Shown: piece after piece, positions 47,737 through 60,208 of the stretch
Layout: the number at the start of each line of letters is the position of its first letter
How positions within the stretch are numbered: the stretch's first letter is position 1
Source of the DNA: Brachynemurus nebulosus
Lineage: Eukaryota > Arthropoda > Insecta > Neuroptera > Myrmeleontidae
Reading direction: 5' to 3'
Length of the DNA: 64,000 nt
Assembly: GCA_035578155.1 (NCBI GenBank)
Contig: JAPWDM010000001.1
Span: 173,190,395-173,254,394, forward strand
Notes under the pieces: generated by a model
Told to the model about the DNA's origin: nothing
Seen by the model: only the letters and a program-made list of their open reading frames with translations
Database searches by the model: none
Program-made: the position numbers and the translations under genes

Positions 47737-48598
47737 CCGTAAAACCGTCTAGACCCGGACACTTTTTTACATTTTTTGGTATAGTTTTATGTTTATACAT
47801 GTTTCCTTCAGAGATATCACCAATAAAAGTATTACCAGTAGAAAGAGCGTATATTATTTGTTATATCCCTGACCCATTTGTTTCATTACAAGTAAAATTA
47901 AAAAAAAATAAAAAATAATTAGTAAGTGTCCGGGTCTACACCCTAAATCGGTCTTGACCCGGACACTTACTTAAATAATGTAATAACATGCAAACTAATC
48001 TCTCCCGTTGGGATTAAGACAGTGCCTTAATATATCGTTTGATGTCTTTGAACCTGTCAAAGGCTTCAAAACATTTTGTGGGAAGGGAGAGGAGTCAGTG
48101 CATAGTATGCCTCTCTATGAAGTAAACATGCGATATGGCATCAGAAGGAAGCATAAACCGTGTAATTCTGGCGGGAATATAACGTATGGATAGTGGAAGT
48201 TAAGTGCGAATCGCGGCCGTAGTGTAATAAACTGATATGTCCGGGTCTAAAGGGATATATGTATATAGCATGTATTTCTTCAAACATCATTAAATGATGC
48301 GCGATAAAATTCTGAACATATACATATCAAAACTAAAACAATATGACAATTATGATGAAAATTACATGTCTAAGTTAGACACACATTTTATTTGTTTGAA
48401 AAACTGGAAGATAGTAATCCTGTAAAATGAGATAGTAAAAATTGAAATCCGTAGTTTTTATTGGTACAGCTGTTTAGAGGATGTTTTTCTCTCTCTAATG
48501 ACCTCAAGAACAAATGTTTATTGTTGCAGGTTAATGTTGCAGGAAATTATTTACTTCGAAGATTGGTGCAAAGTGTCCGGGTATAGACGGTTTTATGG
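47737..48598. mobile_element. TA-flanked Tc1/mariner-like MITE, CCGTAAAACCGTC family
   Basis: TA lies at 47735-47736 and 48599-48600. TIRs of about 29 bases: CCGTAAAACCGTCTAGACCC at the left and CCATAAAACCGTCTATACCC as the reverse complement of the right end, each followed by GGACAC. Internal copies of GTGTCCGGGTCTA-like motifs occur at 47928, 47953 and 48238. A 61-codon frame at 48008-48193 may be a decayed transposase piece, but I cannot identify a domain in it. Confidence 0.8.
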
Positions 48599-48600
48599 TA

Positions 48601-49455
48601 CAAATTTATTTTAACAGCTATAGTAACGTATTTTTATATATCTCTTAACTTCAAAAATGAGGAATTTCCATACAAATTTTCATTCCCTATTTAACTCACT
48701 TACAGGGAGCGAATTTTCAAAAATCCTTTCTTTAACCTCTTCACTACTGATTTTCTAAAATTTTTTTTAATTAATGACTGTGTACTTATCTAGCGTACTA
48801 GACATCATTTTAAACAAACGTTTATTTTAATTCAAATTTGTAATCACTTATCTCTAAATAAGCGTAATTTGTGTAATTTTAAATAATATTTAGAAATTTT
48901 TAGTTTTTCTCAGTTAAAATTCATGTTAGACTACCCCTAAATTTAATGTCCAATATAATGAACACCAGTAGCGAAGAGGTTAATGTTCACCTGCATTTTC
49001 ATTCTTCTAAACTCAACGGTTTAAGCTGTGCGTTGTCTGTCAGTCAGTCAGTCAGTGTTAGAGATTTATTACGTAGATACTTGCTAGAACTGTGTAAATC
49101 CCGTAATGCGCGAATGGACGCTACGCACTACACTACATTGAATTAATTAAAATTACAATAAAAGTAAGTGGCGCCATAGTTTTAGTACTTTCTCACACGT
49201 AATTATTGTTAATACTTTAATTACAGGTAAAAAAATAATAAAAATAAAAAAAAATTACTACAGGAAATGTCCGACAATAAATAAAATTTTATTTATATTG
49301 TGTAATTATACATACTGATGGTGATGTGTACACATGCATCGGTGTGATATACATACATGTAGTACTCAAATGAAGTTACAAAGTAGTAAGTAAAGTAGTA
49401 ACAAACTAGTTAATAAACTAACAGTTGTCGCACGGAAAGAAAATAGTCGTGGAAA
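48601..49455. other. Non-coding stretch, no gene seen
   Basis: Includes a short (GTCA)n run at 49038-49055. The frame at 48946-49146 has no recognisable domain. Confidence 0.5.
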
Positions 49456-49680
49456 TAGATACTCACGAAAGTCTACGTACATTCAAGTAAAACATTAGTT
49501 ACCGAATAAAAAATTTATTGCGTTATATTTTACAAACTTTATTCAATTTATCCACTCATTGAACTATTGATTTAAAAGAAACAGAGCAAAAATGTCGATA
49601 AATACAAATTTTATAACAAAAAGATCAATTTTATTAACAACAAAAAACACAAAAATCTACGTGCACTTCATATCTTTATT

Positions 49681-50580
49681 AGTAAATATTTGGTTATACC
49701 ACCGTTTGCTTTTATGGCGGCTTCTAGTCTACGAGACATCGACTTAAGGGGGACCACTAGTGTGACCGTTTGAAAAAAAGGTGACTTTTGGGAATTTTTT
49801 TAAAGAAAACTACTATATGGAATGTTTTAATATTTTAAGGATATATTACAGTGAGTTATTCGCGATCTTCCAAGGCTCCAAAAAAAGTCCTCTTACTGCT
49901 GCAGTGATAGCGACCTTCACAGTGCCTGAAATCAAAAAACCAAAACGCCTATTAAACTAGAAGATACTGCCCGTGCCATGAACCTCAAATCGAAAAAAAA
50001 GTTGAAATTTAACAAAATGGCGGAGTTTTTAAAAAAAAGTTCCAAATTTTGCGCGAAAATGTTTCTCATATTTCAAATGATTCAAATATTTCTCCCGTTT
50101 ACACAAAAAAAAATCATACGATTATATACGTGTGTACAACATGCAATCTAATGGCTAAACATGGAATTAACTCAAAATAGATTGGCAATATAGATCCCAG
50201 GGAATAATAAAACTAATAAAAGAAAGAAAACGATCAAAACGATGTCGGACGTGTTCCGACAAAGGATAGGAACGGGAAAAAGACAATGTCGGAAGACGTC
50301 CGACACATGATTGGAAAAAGTTAAAGGTATAGACTATACCGAAATATACAAAAAAAATTTTTCAAATTTTTTGAAAATGTCACACTAGTGGCCCCTCTTA
50401 ACTAATTTTTCAGTCTCAATTTGTAATTGCAACCATTCTTCAATTTTATCACTTTTTTCAGCAGTTTACGATTATAAATATTTCTTTTTTTCACTGGCCA
50501 ATTTAGTTCACCGCATAAATGTTCTATAGGGTTTAAATCTAGCCAATCCAATCGGCACTGAGCTGTAATTTTGCAACGCT
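49681..50580 (-). pseudogene. Tc1/mariner transposase C-terminal pseudogene
   Basis: Reading on the minus strand from 50580, the frame gives LDLNPIEHLCGELNW, the conserved D..NPIE(H/N)LW.EL block that contains the last catalytic acidic residue of Tc1 DDE transposases; the usual Trp after HL is Cys, and the WPA.SPDLNP stretch has lost about three residues. A frameshift follows near 50455, after which the next frame reads SDKIEEWLQLQIETEKLV. The MITE at 49748-50397 interrupts here, and the frame resumes at 49747 with KSMSRRLEAAIKANGGITKY, the normal Tc1 C-terminal block. The enzyme would have cut and pasted DNA at TA sites in the nucleus. It is clearly non-functional. Confidence 0.88.
49748..50397. 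mobile_element. TTAA-flanked MITE inserted in the Tc1 transposase remnant
   Basis: Perfect TTAA at 49744-49747 and 50398-50401. TIRs: GGGGGACCACTAGTGTGAC at the left and GAGGGGCCACTAGTGTGAC as the reverse complement of the right end. Taking out the element with one TTAA leaves an in-frame Leu-Val-Lys-Ser junction of the Tc1 transposase, which proves insertion. The interior contains GTCGGACGTGTTCCGAC and GTCGGAAGACGTCCGAC palindromic motifs at 50243 and 50289. Confidence 0.92.
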
Positions 50581-50586
50581 TTGAAA

Positions 50587-51051
50587 TAGTGATGAGCAAA
50601 ATTAGTCTTGGTCTTGCAGTCTTGTCTTGGTCTTGCATTTTTTGCAAGACCAAGACCAAGACTATGTATACCAAGAGCAAGATCAAGACCAAGACTATAA
50701 GTATGGCTGCAAGAACAATACCAAGACTCAAGTGAGCAAGACCAAGACAATAGCAAGAAAAAAGCAAGACTCTTGCTATGCTATTTAAATAGTTTAAAAG
50801 TATAATTAATACCGTAAAGAGAAAAAAATCTGATTTTAGAAAGAAAAAATTCGCTAATAAAAAAATGCAAGAAAGTGCAAGATTCTTTAGCAATACCAAG
50901 ACCAAGACCAAGACCAATACCAAGACTGCATTTTGCAAGACCAAGACCAAGACTCAAACTGCTCTAACAAGACCAAGACCAAGATTTTTAATGCAAGACC
51001 AAGACCAAGACTGCCAAGTCTTGGCCTTGGTCTTGCATTTGCTCATCACTA
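50587..51051. mobile_element. hAT-like MITE made of CAAGAC repeats, copy 2
   Basis: A perfect 8-bp duplication CTTTGAAA lies at 50579-50586 and 51052-51059. TIRs are TAGTGATGAGCAAA. The interior is degenerate CAAGACCAAGAC, the reverse orientation of the copy at 15521-15948, with a shared non-repetitive core (TTTTTTATTAGCGAATTTTT and its complement). It inserted at the deletion junction of the Tc1 relic. Long frames on both strands (50402-51062) are products of the repeat. Confidence 0.92.
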
Positions 51052-51133
51052 CTTTGAAATAAATTAGCTTTAAATATTTCCGAATTTACTAACGATTTAC
51101 ACAGGTGTACATACACTTTCGTGAGTAACTGTA

Positions 51134-53005
51134 TGTATTATGTAGGTACACTATCGTAAGTATTTACTTATCTTCATATAGGTAACCCAAGGTAGGTATG
51201 TAGTTCATTAAGATCAAGACACTATTTTATTAAGTGAAACCATATTATTCATGCTACGTGTGTTAATAAAGAAAAGTTGTTCCTGAAAAATAAATGGTAG
51301 AGTGAGTTCGATAAAGTTTATAATGGCTCTTATTATTCAAAATATACCCATGATGCAGCATCCTGCACAACATACCGAATTGCCGTTTACAACAATTAAT
51401 TTTTCTGGGAAGCCAGCTTACCTAGAATAATAGTTCAAGAACATTTTTAAAGTGATTTTTTCTCCTCTTTCTAACAACATTAAAAAATGTCTTTTGAATT
51501 TTGAACTTGAGGGAATTTATATTAGTGAATGTTATTTTTGATTCATTCGAAAATTCGCTAGAGCGATATAGTTGTATTTAAATTTCTAATCCGATGAGTA
51601 TATGGTGAAAAAATGTAACATGAAGCATATATAAATGGCATACTTACGAATACATATAAATATTTGTATACTGATAAAAACAATTTCCTAATGTTTAATA
51701 ACATTTAAATAATTTAAAATAAACAAGTTTAGCGAAGTGTGAAACTGACTGACGTATCAAGGCTACCATAAAATATTGGAAAAGAAAATTAATTCAATTT
51801 TTGACGGGAAATGTATACTAAATAAAAGTATAGCCTAGGTAAATTCAAAAGGCAATCGTCGCAGTTCAGTTGTCGAGAAAATGCGGAGTTTTTAATGATA
51901 TCGTGACGTCACTGCAAAAAATTTTTGTAATTTTTTTAAAATATTCCGTTGTATTCTTGTAATAATATTAATATAATAAATTAATAGTTATTTTAATATA
52001 TAAATATTTATCATAGAATCCTTATTTATTAAATATTAAAATTTTCCCTCGCTTTAAACATTGTCAGTGAAAACATAAATGGTAATACAATCAATTTTTC
52101 CTTTCAAACTGTCAAATGATATTTGACATATCAATTAATTAATAAATTATTGTCACTTTTCTAATAGTTGGTCAAAATTATTGAATAAAATTAATCATAA
52201 TTGTGTTTTTGTAAATCCTCTACATTCAAGCAATTGTTTATTATAAATGTCACAGAGAATGTGAACGTCGTAATTCAGTATCACAGAGTGAATGTCGTAA
52301 GTACTAGCAACTGTACCCAAATAGAATACTATACTTTTTCTATGGCTTTTTCTAAATAATTATATAAAATTGATACTAGTAGTAGCTGAACAATTACAAA
52401 GTTGTAAGCTTATTATACATCTTCGAAGCTTAAATAAAATAATTTAAATTACGGAAGTTCCACTAACATTTTATCGTCCAAAAAAATTTCTACACATAAA
52501 GTTTGAGCGTTTCTAATTAACATCTTATTTGTTAGAAAATCTTAAAATTTTCCCATAGATAATACTATCATGTTTCATAATTAACTCTTTTTCTTCGGTG
52601 CACACTTATTATAGTACATATATACTCGAGGTATGAAAATTAATTTGTAATTTGGAAACTTTTAACACCACTCCGTAAAGCACCAAACCTAACGTGTGCA
52701 AGAACATAAACCATGTGTCCCAAAATGAACTCAACTTTTGAATTATTTGATTAAAGCAAAAATTGGTAAAGTCTCGAAGTGTGGATAGTGTAACATGTAG
52801 TTGAATTTATCAATAAATAACACAGAAATAGAAAATCACAGTTTAGCGCGGAATAAGTAATAAATTCAGTGACGTCAGATCTCTGCACAACCGAGCATTT
52901 AAATTTTTAAAGTGAAGTGAAATAAAATCTACTATGTGAGAATGTAAGAAAATCTGTAATGAAATTTGTAATGGCTGATGTCTTATTTTATATTATTTAA
53001 AAGAG
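51134..53005. other. Long non-coding stretch, no gene seen
   Basis: About 1.9 kb of A+T-rich sequence without recognisable frames or repeat ends. Confidence 0.55.
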
Positions 53006-53008
53006 TAA

Positions 53009-53720
53009 GGCCCAGTATTATAAAGGACAACTAAATCAACGAATAAAAATGGTTAAATTATTTAGTGATAGATTAACTTATAATATGTTGCAAATGTGTT
53101 TTAATTTCCATGTATACCCCGTTTCAAATACAATTGATTATGAGTCAAAGTTAAAAAGTTAAATAATTCTTATATTCAAAACAAATCAATCTTCTGTTCT
53201 TTTCTAAAAACAAACTGCAATTTTAAAATTTACGTAAGTGTAATAATGAAAGAGATAAAACACAGAAAACGGAAATTATTTAAATTCATAAGTAACGAAG
53301 CATGGCTAAATTTAACTGAAATGGACCATATATAATATAAAAATTAATTCTGTATCTCTAATTTGTATTACAATGTATATAAAACCTGTTTAATATGTAT
53401 AAATATACAGGGCCGTGGAGAGAAATAGTGGGCCCCAGGAATAAAAGACATTTCTTAAAAATTTCTTCCCCTAAAATTTGTATAGTAAGCAAAAAAAAAG
53501 CTCGTTTTACTTTTTCCCGGGCGCTTACCGACCGCTACGGGCCTTCTCTTCCAATCCGGGCCCCGGGGCTAGAACCCCGGGAATAAAATTTAGTCGGTAG
53601 ATTTTCTGTCAACTAAAATTTAGTTGCCTACTTAATTTATTTCAGTTTTATAATACCATCTGTGAATAAAATCAATTTAAGTTCACAAATTTATTTAGTT
53701 GTCTTTTGTAATACCGGCTC
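53009..53720. mobile_element. PIF/Harbinger-like MITE with GGCCCAGTATTAT ends
   Basis: The left end GGCCCAGTATTATAAAGGAC and reverse complement of the right end, GAGCCGGTATTACAAAAGAC, continue into a shared AACTAAAT. Candidate 3-bp target copies are TAA (53006-53008) and TCA (53721-53723). The GC-rich fragment at 53408-53582 is an insertion within it. Confidence 0.65.
53408..53582 (+). mobile_element. GC-rich hAT-like fragment
   Basis: CAGGGCCGTGGAGAGAAATA is a typical hAT start, and GGGCCCCGGGG/CCCCGGG blocks follow at 53435 and 53560. No matching right end or 8-bp duplication could be read. The open frame at 53395-53586 is compositional. Confidence 0.5.
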
Positions 53721-53723
53721 TCA

Positions 53724-54926
53724 GAGTGCAGCAACATCTCATTATCAAGAAATCTAATTTTTAAAGAATAAAAAGAATTTATTGATGCCGTTACACGACT
53801 CTACAAGAGGAAACAAAATTATTTGTGTAAAATCTTATAATTTTGTAACATTTCCATTCAGGGATGTTGCAAAGAATTTGTGACAACTTGTATGTTTGAT
53901 CTCTGTCTAATAATCAACACAGTGTATGCATACACGTAGCACACATGAGTAGTCATTTCATGCTGTAACAAACATAATATGCAAATTAAGTTATCTAACA
54001 AGCGTGGCAATATCAGTAGTATAATACCTGTACTCGTATTGCATCTTTCCTGCTAACTGCATACATTATAAAGGCACATATTATGAGTGTGTGGATGCTC
54101 GTTCGTAAACTTTCCGAGAGTAATCTAACGTAACTCTATTAACTCTCGTCGAATATTTGATGCACAACGTTCGTGATTTCAAGGCCTCCGGTGATAATTT
54201 TGTATCATATGAGTATTATTATTCTACAGGCCAGCCACACGATATCACCGATGTTAATTTTACCGTGAAAAACTTTTCATATTTCCGCAATATGGGAGGT
54301 GGAGTTTGATTAAATTACAACGTTGAATATAAATGGGAATAATTTTTAAAACATACTTTTCCGATACTGAGTGCGTAATCGAAATTTAATTATAATACGA
54401 TATAACATTTTCCTTTAATTTTCTAAATGAAAGAAAATAAGAAAATTTAGGTTATAAAACTGCTAACCCAATATAAAGGTAACGATTTAAAATTTATTCG
54501 CCTGCTATAATTTTAGAATCGAGCGAAAAGTTCTCGAGTTATTTTTCAAACCTATATTACATATTTTTTTGATTCTATTTACAAATTTGTTGGATTTGTT
54601 TTTATAGTAGAAGCCATTTGGCTTCTACGCACAATCACTTTGGTGTTTTAACAGTTAAAAACTATGATTGACGATTTGGTGTTTTAGTTGACATAATTTA
54701 TAGTTTCAAACTATCATAGAAGTTTGCGGTTATTTTGTAACTATCAATTAGAGTTTTGCACATTTATAAATAACATTTTTATGTCAAAATGCTAATGACT
54801 AAAAGAGTCCATACTGCACAATTAAAAGAGTCGCTCTCTCCGAGTGAACTCATATATATATATGATTCAATACTACTTGTGCTCAGTGTTAATTCCTATT
54901 GTATTTTTAAGAATAGATTTCATATA
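53724..54926. other. Non-coding stretch, no gene seen
   Basis: Mixed-complexity sequence. AAAGAGTC motifs at 54799-54830 and again at 56929-56990 could be ends of an old element, but pairing is weak. Confidence 0.5.
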
Positions 54927-55917
54927 CCGTATATATCCTTTTTTATGCAGTGGATAGGCACCGCATAAAAAAAATGCACAAAAAATTTAAAAACTTGAAA
55001 TAATTATAAAAGATAATTTGTTACATATTGTAGAAAAATAGTATATTGTGTAATAAGTGCGGGAAATTGTCGATTGCCCACGAAAGCGAAGTTGAGCGCA
55101 CGAACGTAGTAAGTGCGCTCATTCGCTTGAGTAGGCAATCGAGAATCCCGCACGAGTTGCACATACTATTTTTTATTACGAATTTCACATACTTTTTTCT
55201 ATTATTATTACTATTTTTGACATTTTTATTACTTTTAAAAATAACATTTTTAAGTGTTCGTCTTTTTTTTCCTGAATTAATTATTGTTTAAATTACTTTG
55301 TTGGTGGTTTCTATAGAAATAATTATGAAATATTTATTAAATGAAAAATCAAGAAGCGGCTTTGCGTGTTTTGATTAAATTTTGCGTGTTTTATTGTCAA
55401 TTTGCGTGTGGGAAGTTGCTTTCCGCACGCAAAAATTGCACACAGTGGGCATATAGCTATTTTGCGTACAGAAATATGTGCGCCAAGTTAGTACTTCTCC
55501 CGCATGAGTAATAAAAAAACCTTTTCATATGGAGGATCGGGACAACATAAAAAAGCTTCATAGAAAATACATAACTTAAAACGCTCAAAACCTCACAATT
55601 TCCCTGGAAGTTGCTTTTCTAGACAAAATATAGGAATAGTTTACACATTGGAGAACATTTTTAAATATATTATACACTTTTAAAATATTACAAAAATTGC
55701 AATACGTACACGTGTAAGAAAAGTGAGTGATTCAATAATTTATGGTCTTACGTAATGTACTTTACCACAAATTAATGTTCAAATTTTTTACTTTTTTTTA
55801 TTTTCCATTCTCATTATGCAATTTGACGGGCATTTTATTAAAAAAGAAATTTAAATCGCATAAAAAATCTAAAAACAAAATTGCACGCAAAAGGCAGCAT
55901 ACAAAGAGTTTCTGCTG
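54927..55917 (+). mobile_element. ATGCGG-family element interrupted by HP copy D
   Basis: TA lies at 54925-54926 and 55918-55919. Left end CCGTATATATCCTTTTTTAT, then GCAGTGGAT; right end GCATACAAAGAGTTTCTGCTG. Segments 54940-54975 and 55520-55660 match 30455-30600, including AACGCTCAAAACCTCACAAT. The HP repeat at 55039-55517 lies between them. Confidence 0.65.
55039..55517 (+). repeat. HP family repeat, copy D
   Basis: Hairpin head 55039-55168, A+T-rich middle, GCGTGTGGGAAGTTGCTTTC hairpin, and 3' end CTCCCGCATGAGTAATAAAA. It has lost the segment GTATGTGGGAAGAGTA present in copies A and B. It is inserted in an ATGCGG-family element, so it is younger than that element. Confidence 0.85.
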
Positions 55918-56181
55918 TAGTCTGCTTAAAAACAACACACTAGCACACTGTGCTAGACACATATTATTATATATTCCAACTACGTATTTCTATACTAGCA
56001 AGATCACTGTGGCAGAAAAGTGACGTAAAATTTTTCCCCCACTTCAAACGCACAACATACTACTACATAAATCTCGTATCTATGTAGATGTAATATGCGC
56101 TTGTGTGTGTGTCATGCGTCACATTCTATCTGTAGAAACAGGGGACTGCACTGCATACGTACCGTTCCTGCATATATTATA

Positions 56182-56751
56182 CAGTGTAAACTCCATATAA
56201 CGAAATTGAAGGGACCGGGTATTTTATTACGTTATAAAGAGTTTTCGTTATATGGAGAGTAAAAGAAAACAATATAATTTTACGAATACAACTTAAGAAT
56301 TTAGTAAGTGGTTTTAATTTTGACTGAATTAAATGACACTTTTTCGTGTCAATACATAAACTCTTTCTTTTACTCGCCATGTTTACAGATAAAAAGTTTG
56401 GAAGCAACTAAGAATATGATAACGTAAAGCCAGCAATAAGACAATAGTACGGAAGTACAGTAGGTAAAAACACGTACTAGGCAATTAGAATTACAACAAA
56501 CAAATAAACAGATTTCGAAGAATCCTTTTGTGCGTACGAAATATTTACGACTCTACATCACTATTGTGTTTGAAGGTCAATGAAATAAAATTTTATTGGG
56601 GTTCAAATTTTTTCGCTATTGAGAGTGGCTGTTACGTTATAAAGAGTGTTTCAATATATGGATGATAATGTAAACCAAACAAACCTTAGCAATTTCTACG
56701 TTTTAAGGAGTTTTTCGTTAAATAGAAGTTCGCTATATAGAGTTTACACTG
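56182..56751. mobile_element. TA-flanked pogo-like MITE
   Basis: TA lies at 56180-56181 and 56752-56753. TIRs: CAGTGTAAACTCCATATAAC at the left and CAGTGTAAACTCTATATAGC as the reverse complement of the right end. Internal copies of the CGTTATATGGAGAG motif occur at 56227-56262 and 56633-56660. Typical pogo-type deletion derivative, 570 bases. Confidence 0.85.
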
Positions 56752-56753
56752 TA

Positions 56754-57831
56754 TATGTATTCGCTTATATTGTTGGAAAGTGGTCGATAAAAATACAAAC
56801 AATCGATCTCCACACGGCTACAGTTGCTGTGTGACTAATCAGCGTAAGCGGTATCAACCACACACAGGCACACTGCTATCCACAATTTTTTACACATACA
56901 CTTAGGGGTTGGTGCTAGACGTCATTTTAGAAGAGTCATGGCTCTCAAAAGAGTCATTTACTCTGTGCGGCCCACCATAAATAAAAGACTCACCTCAATT
57001 CAACATTAGCTTCAACAACAAACAAAATCTCAAACTATTTAAAACTAATTGCGTCAGTGTTCTACAAACACTACGTGAATTCTGCAATGATTTAGCGTGC
57101 AAAAACAATTCAATTTAAATTCTCTAAACTCCCTTTAGACTCAATTCCTTTATTACCTGCACACATTTATCTAATTTATTGATTAGAAACATTTTACTAT
57201 TTAACAATCGGCTATTAAATTTTATTCTACACTTAAATTCTTTGTTAAATGTTTTGTTTGATATAGATCACTGATCATTTATAGGTGGGTATTATAGGAA
57301 ATAATAGAAATTTAGTAGATGAAAATTTTAATCAAATTTCTAGTATGTATCTGTTTTACGAATGAACGTTATTAGGGATTGTGGTTGTTTGCTAATCAAA
57401 TATGTATGTTTGTTTTACGGTAATTTATAATTAATTAACAATAAATAACATTCTAAGAGCATCCGGTTGCCCGCCCGTCCAATGGTCAGTCCACCCGCAA
57501 TATTCCCCCGTCCGGCCCGTTCATTATATAATGTATGTAATCTTTAAATCTGACCTATTTTCTGTACAGGAAAACATCAACCATCATTCCAGACTAATAG
57601 ACGAACGGATACAACATACCATGTGAGTTTTTTGAGAGTTGCCATTTTTATTACAGCCAAATTTGTATGATAGAAATGGTACTGGAAAAGGTTCTTTTCT
57701 TGGATGTAATAGAAATGTAACCAACCAGAACACTATCGATTGAAGTAGCTTCAAGTACGTATGCAAATTTTTGCCGCCTAATTGATAAATTAAAGAAAAA
57801 TTCAAAAATTAAACTTGGGTAAAACAATTTC
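56754..57831. other. Non-coding stretch, no gene seen
   Basis: Mixed-complexity DNA, including a CG-richer patch at 57460-57525 (GCCCGCCCGTCC, then CCCCCGTCCGGCCCG). No coding frame or paired ends. Confidence 0.5.
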
Positions 57832-58250
57832 TTTTATTACTCATGCGGAAGAAGTACTAACTTGGCGAACATATTTCTGTACGCAAAATAGCTGTTTGCC
57901 CACTGTACTCATTGACAATAAAACACGCAAAGCCGCCTCTTGATTTTTCATTTAATAAATATTTCATAATTATTTCTATAGAAACCACCAACAAAATAAT
58001 TTAAACAATATTTAATTTAGAAAAAAAAGACGAACACTCAAAAATATTATTTTAAAAAGTAATAAAAATGTCAAAAATAGTGATAATAATAGAAAAAAGT
58101 ATGTGAAATTCGTAATAAAAAATAGTATGTGCAACTCGTGCAGGATTGTTGATTGCCCACACAAGCGAATGGGTTCACTACGTTCGTGCGCTCAACTTCG
58201 CTTTCGTGGGCAATCGACAATTTCCCGCACTTATTGCACAATATACTATT
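57832..58250 (-). repeat. HP family repeat, copy E (inverted)
   Basis: Starts TTTTATTACTCATGCGG and ends with the hairpin head 58123-58248. Lacks the internal GCGTG...CACGC hairpin and one GCGTGTTTT copy, so it is shorter than A and B. Its hairpin has decayed on one arm (GTTCACTACG against GAACGTAGTG). Confidence 0.83.
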
Positions 58251-58830
58251 CCTTCATTTATGTTGTTAATTAATGCATTACATCAGTTTTATCGAAAAAT
58301 TATTATATAGGTTCATTTAAAAATCTATAAGTTTGTATCATAGCTCGAAAACCATAAGAGCTATAAAGCTCCTGACTGTAGCAATCGGTTGTCCCCGTCA
58401 ATATCTACAACTCTTATTTGAACAATTTTTCGATTAAATCAACGGTTTGGTTGTAATAAAAATGGCAACTCTAAAAAAACTTACACGGTACATATATTAT
58501 GTATGTGTGGATATGTTCAAAAAATATAGGACGTATTTTGAACGGTTGATAAGGATTACAAGACGTTACAACGAATATAAATGATCTGCAAATACAATTT
58601 TTATTTGAATAATCGTTTTGTTATAAACCAAGTTTACGAGATACTTTTTATCAAGTGATTACTACTAAATAATAAACAAATATTTTAACTTCGCAAAAAT
58701 ACCACTTTTATTTTGAAACTGTGACAATATTGTTTCGAACCGTCAGTTCATTTTCAAACAGAATTTTCTTACGCGCGCAGCGTTTTCAAACATTTTCAAT
58801 CGTTTTCAAAAAGATCTTTAATTTTACTGA
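58251..58830. other. Non-coding stretch, no gene seen
   Basis: A+T-rich with a CGTTTTCAAA-repeat patch at 58770-58812. Nothing else recognised. Confidence 0.5.
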
Positions 58831-58834
58831 TTAA

Positions 58835-59683
58835 GGAGAGGGTAAGGTTAACTCGTACAAAAATAGGCATGTTTTTGTTATTTTTTTGTGGCGACACAGT
58901 TAAAATCTCTACTTCGAAGAATATTGTATAAATTTTTCACGGAGAAATATTAAAAAATACAGTAATGGCAGTAATTATTCGAACGTGTCTTGGAAAAAAG
59001 TAGAATTGCGGTGCCCCTCATAACTTGGTGCTGGATCATCCGAAATAAAAAAATTAAAGTTCATTCGTTACATAATAGTTTTCCTCAGGTAACGCTGGGA
59101 GGGTTTTTCGAAATTTAAATTTTTCACTTTTTCGGAACACTTAGAACGGAAAAACACGATTTTTTGCGAAAAAAAAAAACTGGATAATTTGTTATTATAA
59201 AATAAAAATTATTAACAAATTTAAAAAAAAACTCTCCCGCGTTACCTCGTAAATTATGTACAGAAATAGTGTTCAAAATTTTTAATGGATCGGTACTGTA
59301 GTTTTGAAATTATGAACGGCACCGACTTGAAAACGTGAGCTGTAGGGAAAACGCTTTAAAGTTTTGAACACTTAAAAATTCTTGTATAAAACTGATACAG
59401 AATACTTACTGCTAAACTAAATTTTGTACCCTACACTGACAAAATATACAGTACAAGTATAAACACGTTAGTACTTCCATTGAAATTTCTACAATATAAC
59501 TGAGAGAGAGATATATATATAGAGAGCGAAACATCTGCCAGGTAACAACAAAAATGCTTATAACTTCGTTAATTTTGCTCCAATCAACTTGAAATTTTGA
59601 GACAATATTCTTGAGATATTATGCATTCAGTTAAAAATATAAAAAAAAATGCAAAAAAATTATTTTCATATCTTACCCTGCCC
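58835..59683. mobile_element. Possible TTAA-type MITE
   Basis: TTAA at 58831-58834 and TTAT at 59684-59687. TIRs GGAGAGGGTAAG and GGGCAGGGTAAG match at 10 of 12. Internally, GGTAACGCTGGGAGGGTTTT (59089) and AACTCTCCCGCGTTACC (59231) form a second inverted pair. Moderately supported. Confidence 0.5.
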
Positions 59684-59687
59684 TTAT

Positions 59688-60208
59688 GTAGATATTTTAA
59701 AAATTGAATTCTATTATGTAATGTGTTTGACTTCTCAAGTTTTAAAAATACCCATAAAACCTGTTATCTTAGAAATCCCCAATAGATGAACCCGGATCAT
59801 TTTCTTCGAAACACCATGTATACGATTGATGCACTTTAATCCACATATTAGTAATTGCATCTATGTGAATCTGTTAACCGCAAGCAAATTATGTTACTAC
59901 AAACCACTCTACCGTTTCCACTAAACGATTCACCGAATATCTGTATGTATTTAAAATATGCAACTCTCATGCACATTCAAACAATATGTAGATAGATTAG
60001 GGATGGATATCAGTATTATGTTTTCCAAAATTTCCAAACATTTCATAATACAGATTCAGAATTATTGTAAACGTTTGTACATATATTTAATGTTTGAAAA
60101 AATTGTCGAATGTAGCATTGAATCGCATGTCGGACATGTTTGCAATAATCTATAAACTGGGATAAAAACATATAGTGTATAGATAGGGTTGTCAACCACA
60201 CTTTATAG
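59688..60208. other. Non-coding stretch, no gene seen
   Basis: No recognisable coding sequence; the 65-codon frame at 59958-60155 has no known domain. Confidence 0.5.

Larger units (their letters stand above)
49456..51131 (-). mobile_element. Tc1-like transposon, internally deleted and twice interrupted
   Basis: The minus-strand start (51131) CAGTTACTCACGAAAGTGTA and the opposite end TAGATACTCACGAAAGTCTA (49456) are Tc1-style TIRs. TA follows the first (51132-51133); the other flank is degraded. Between them lies a C-terminal transposase remnant (49681-50580), while the N-terminal DNA-binding and most of the catalytic region are absent, with only about 80 bases left beside the 51131 end. Two younger elements sit inside, at 49748-50397 and 50587-51051. 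Confidence 0.8.

Noticed and set aside
54799..56995. Large element bounded by AAAGAGTC-type motifs
   Set aside because: The inverted agreement is short and gapped, and no target duplication is readable.
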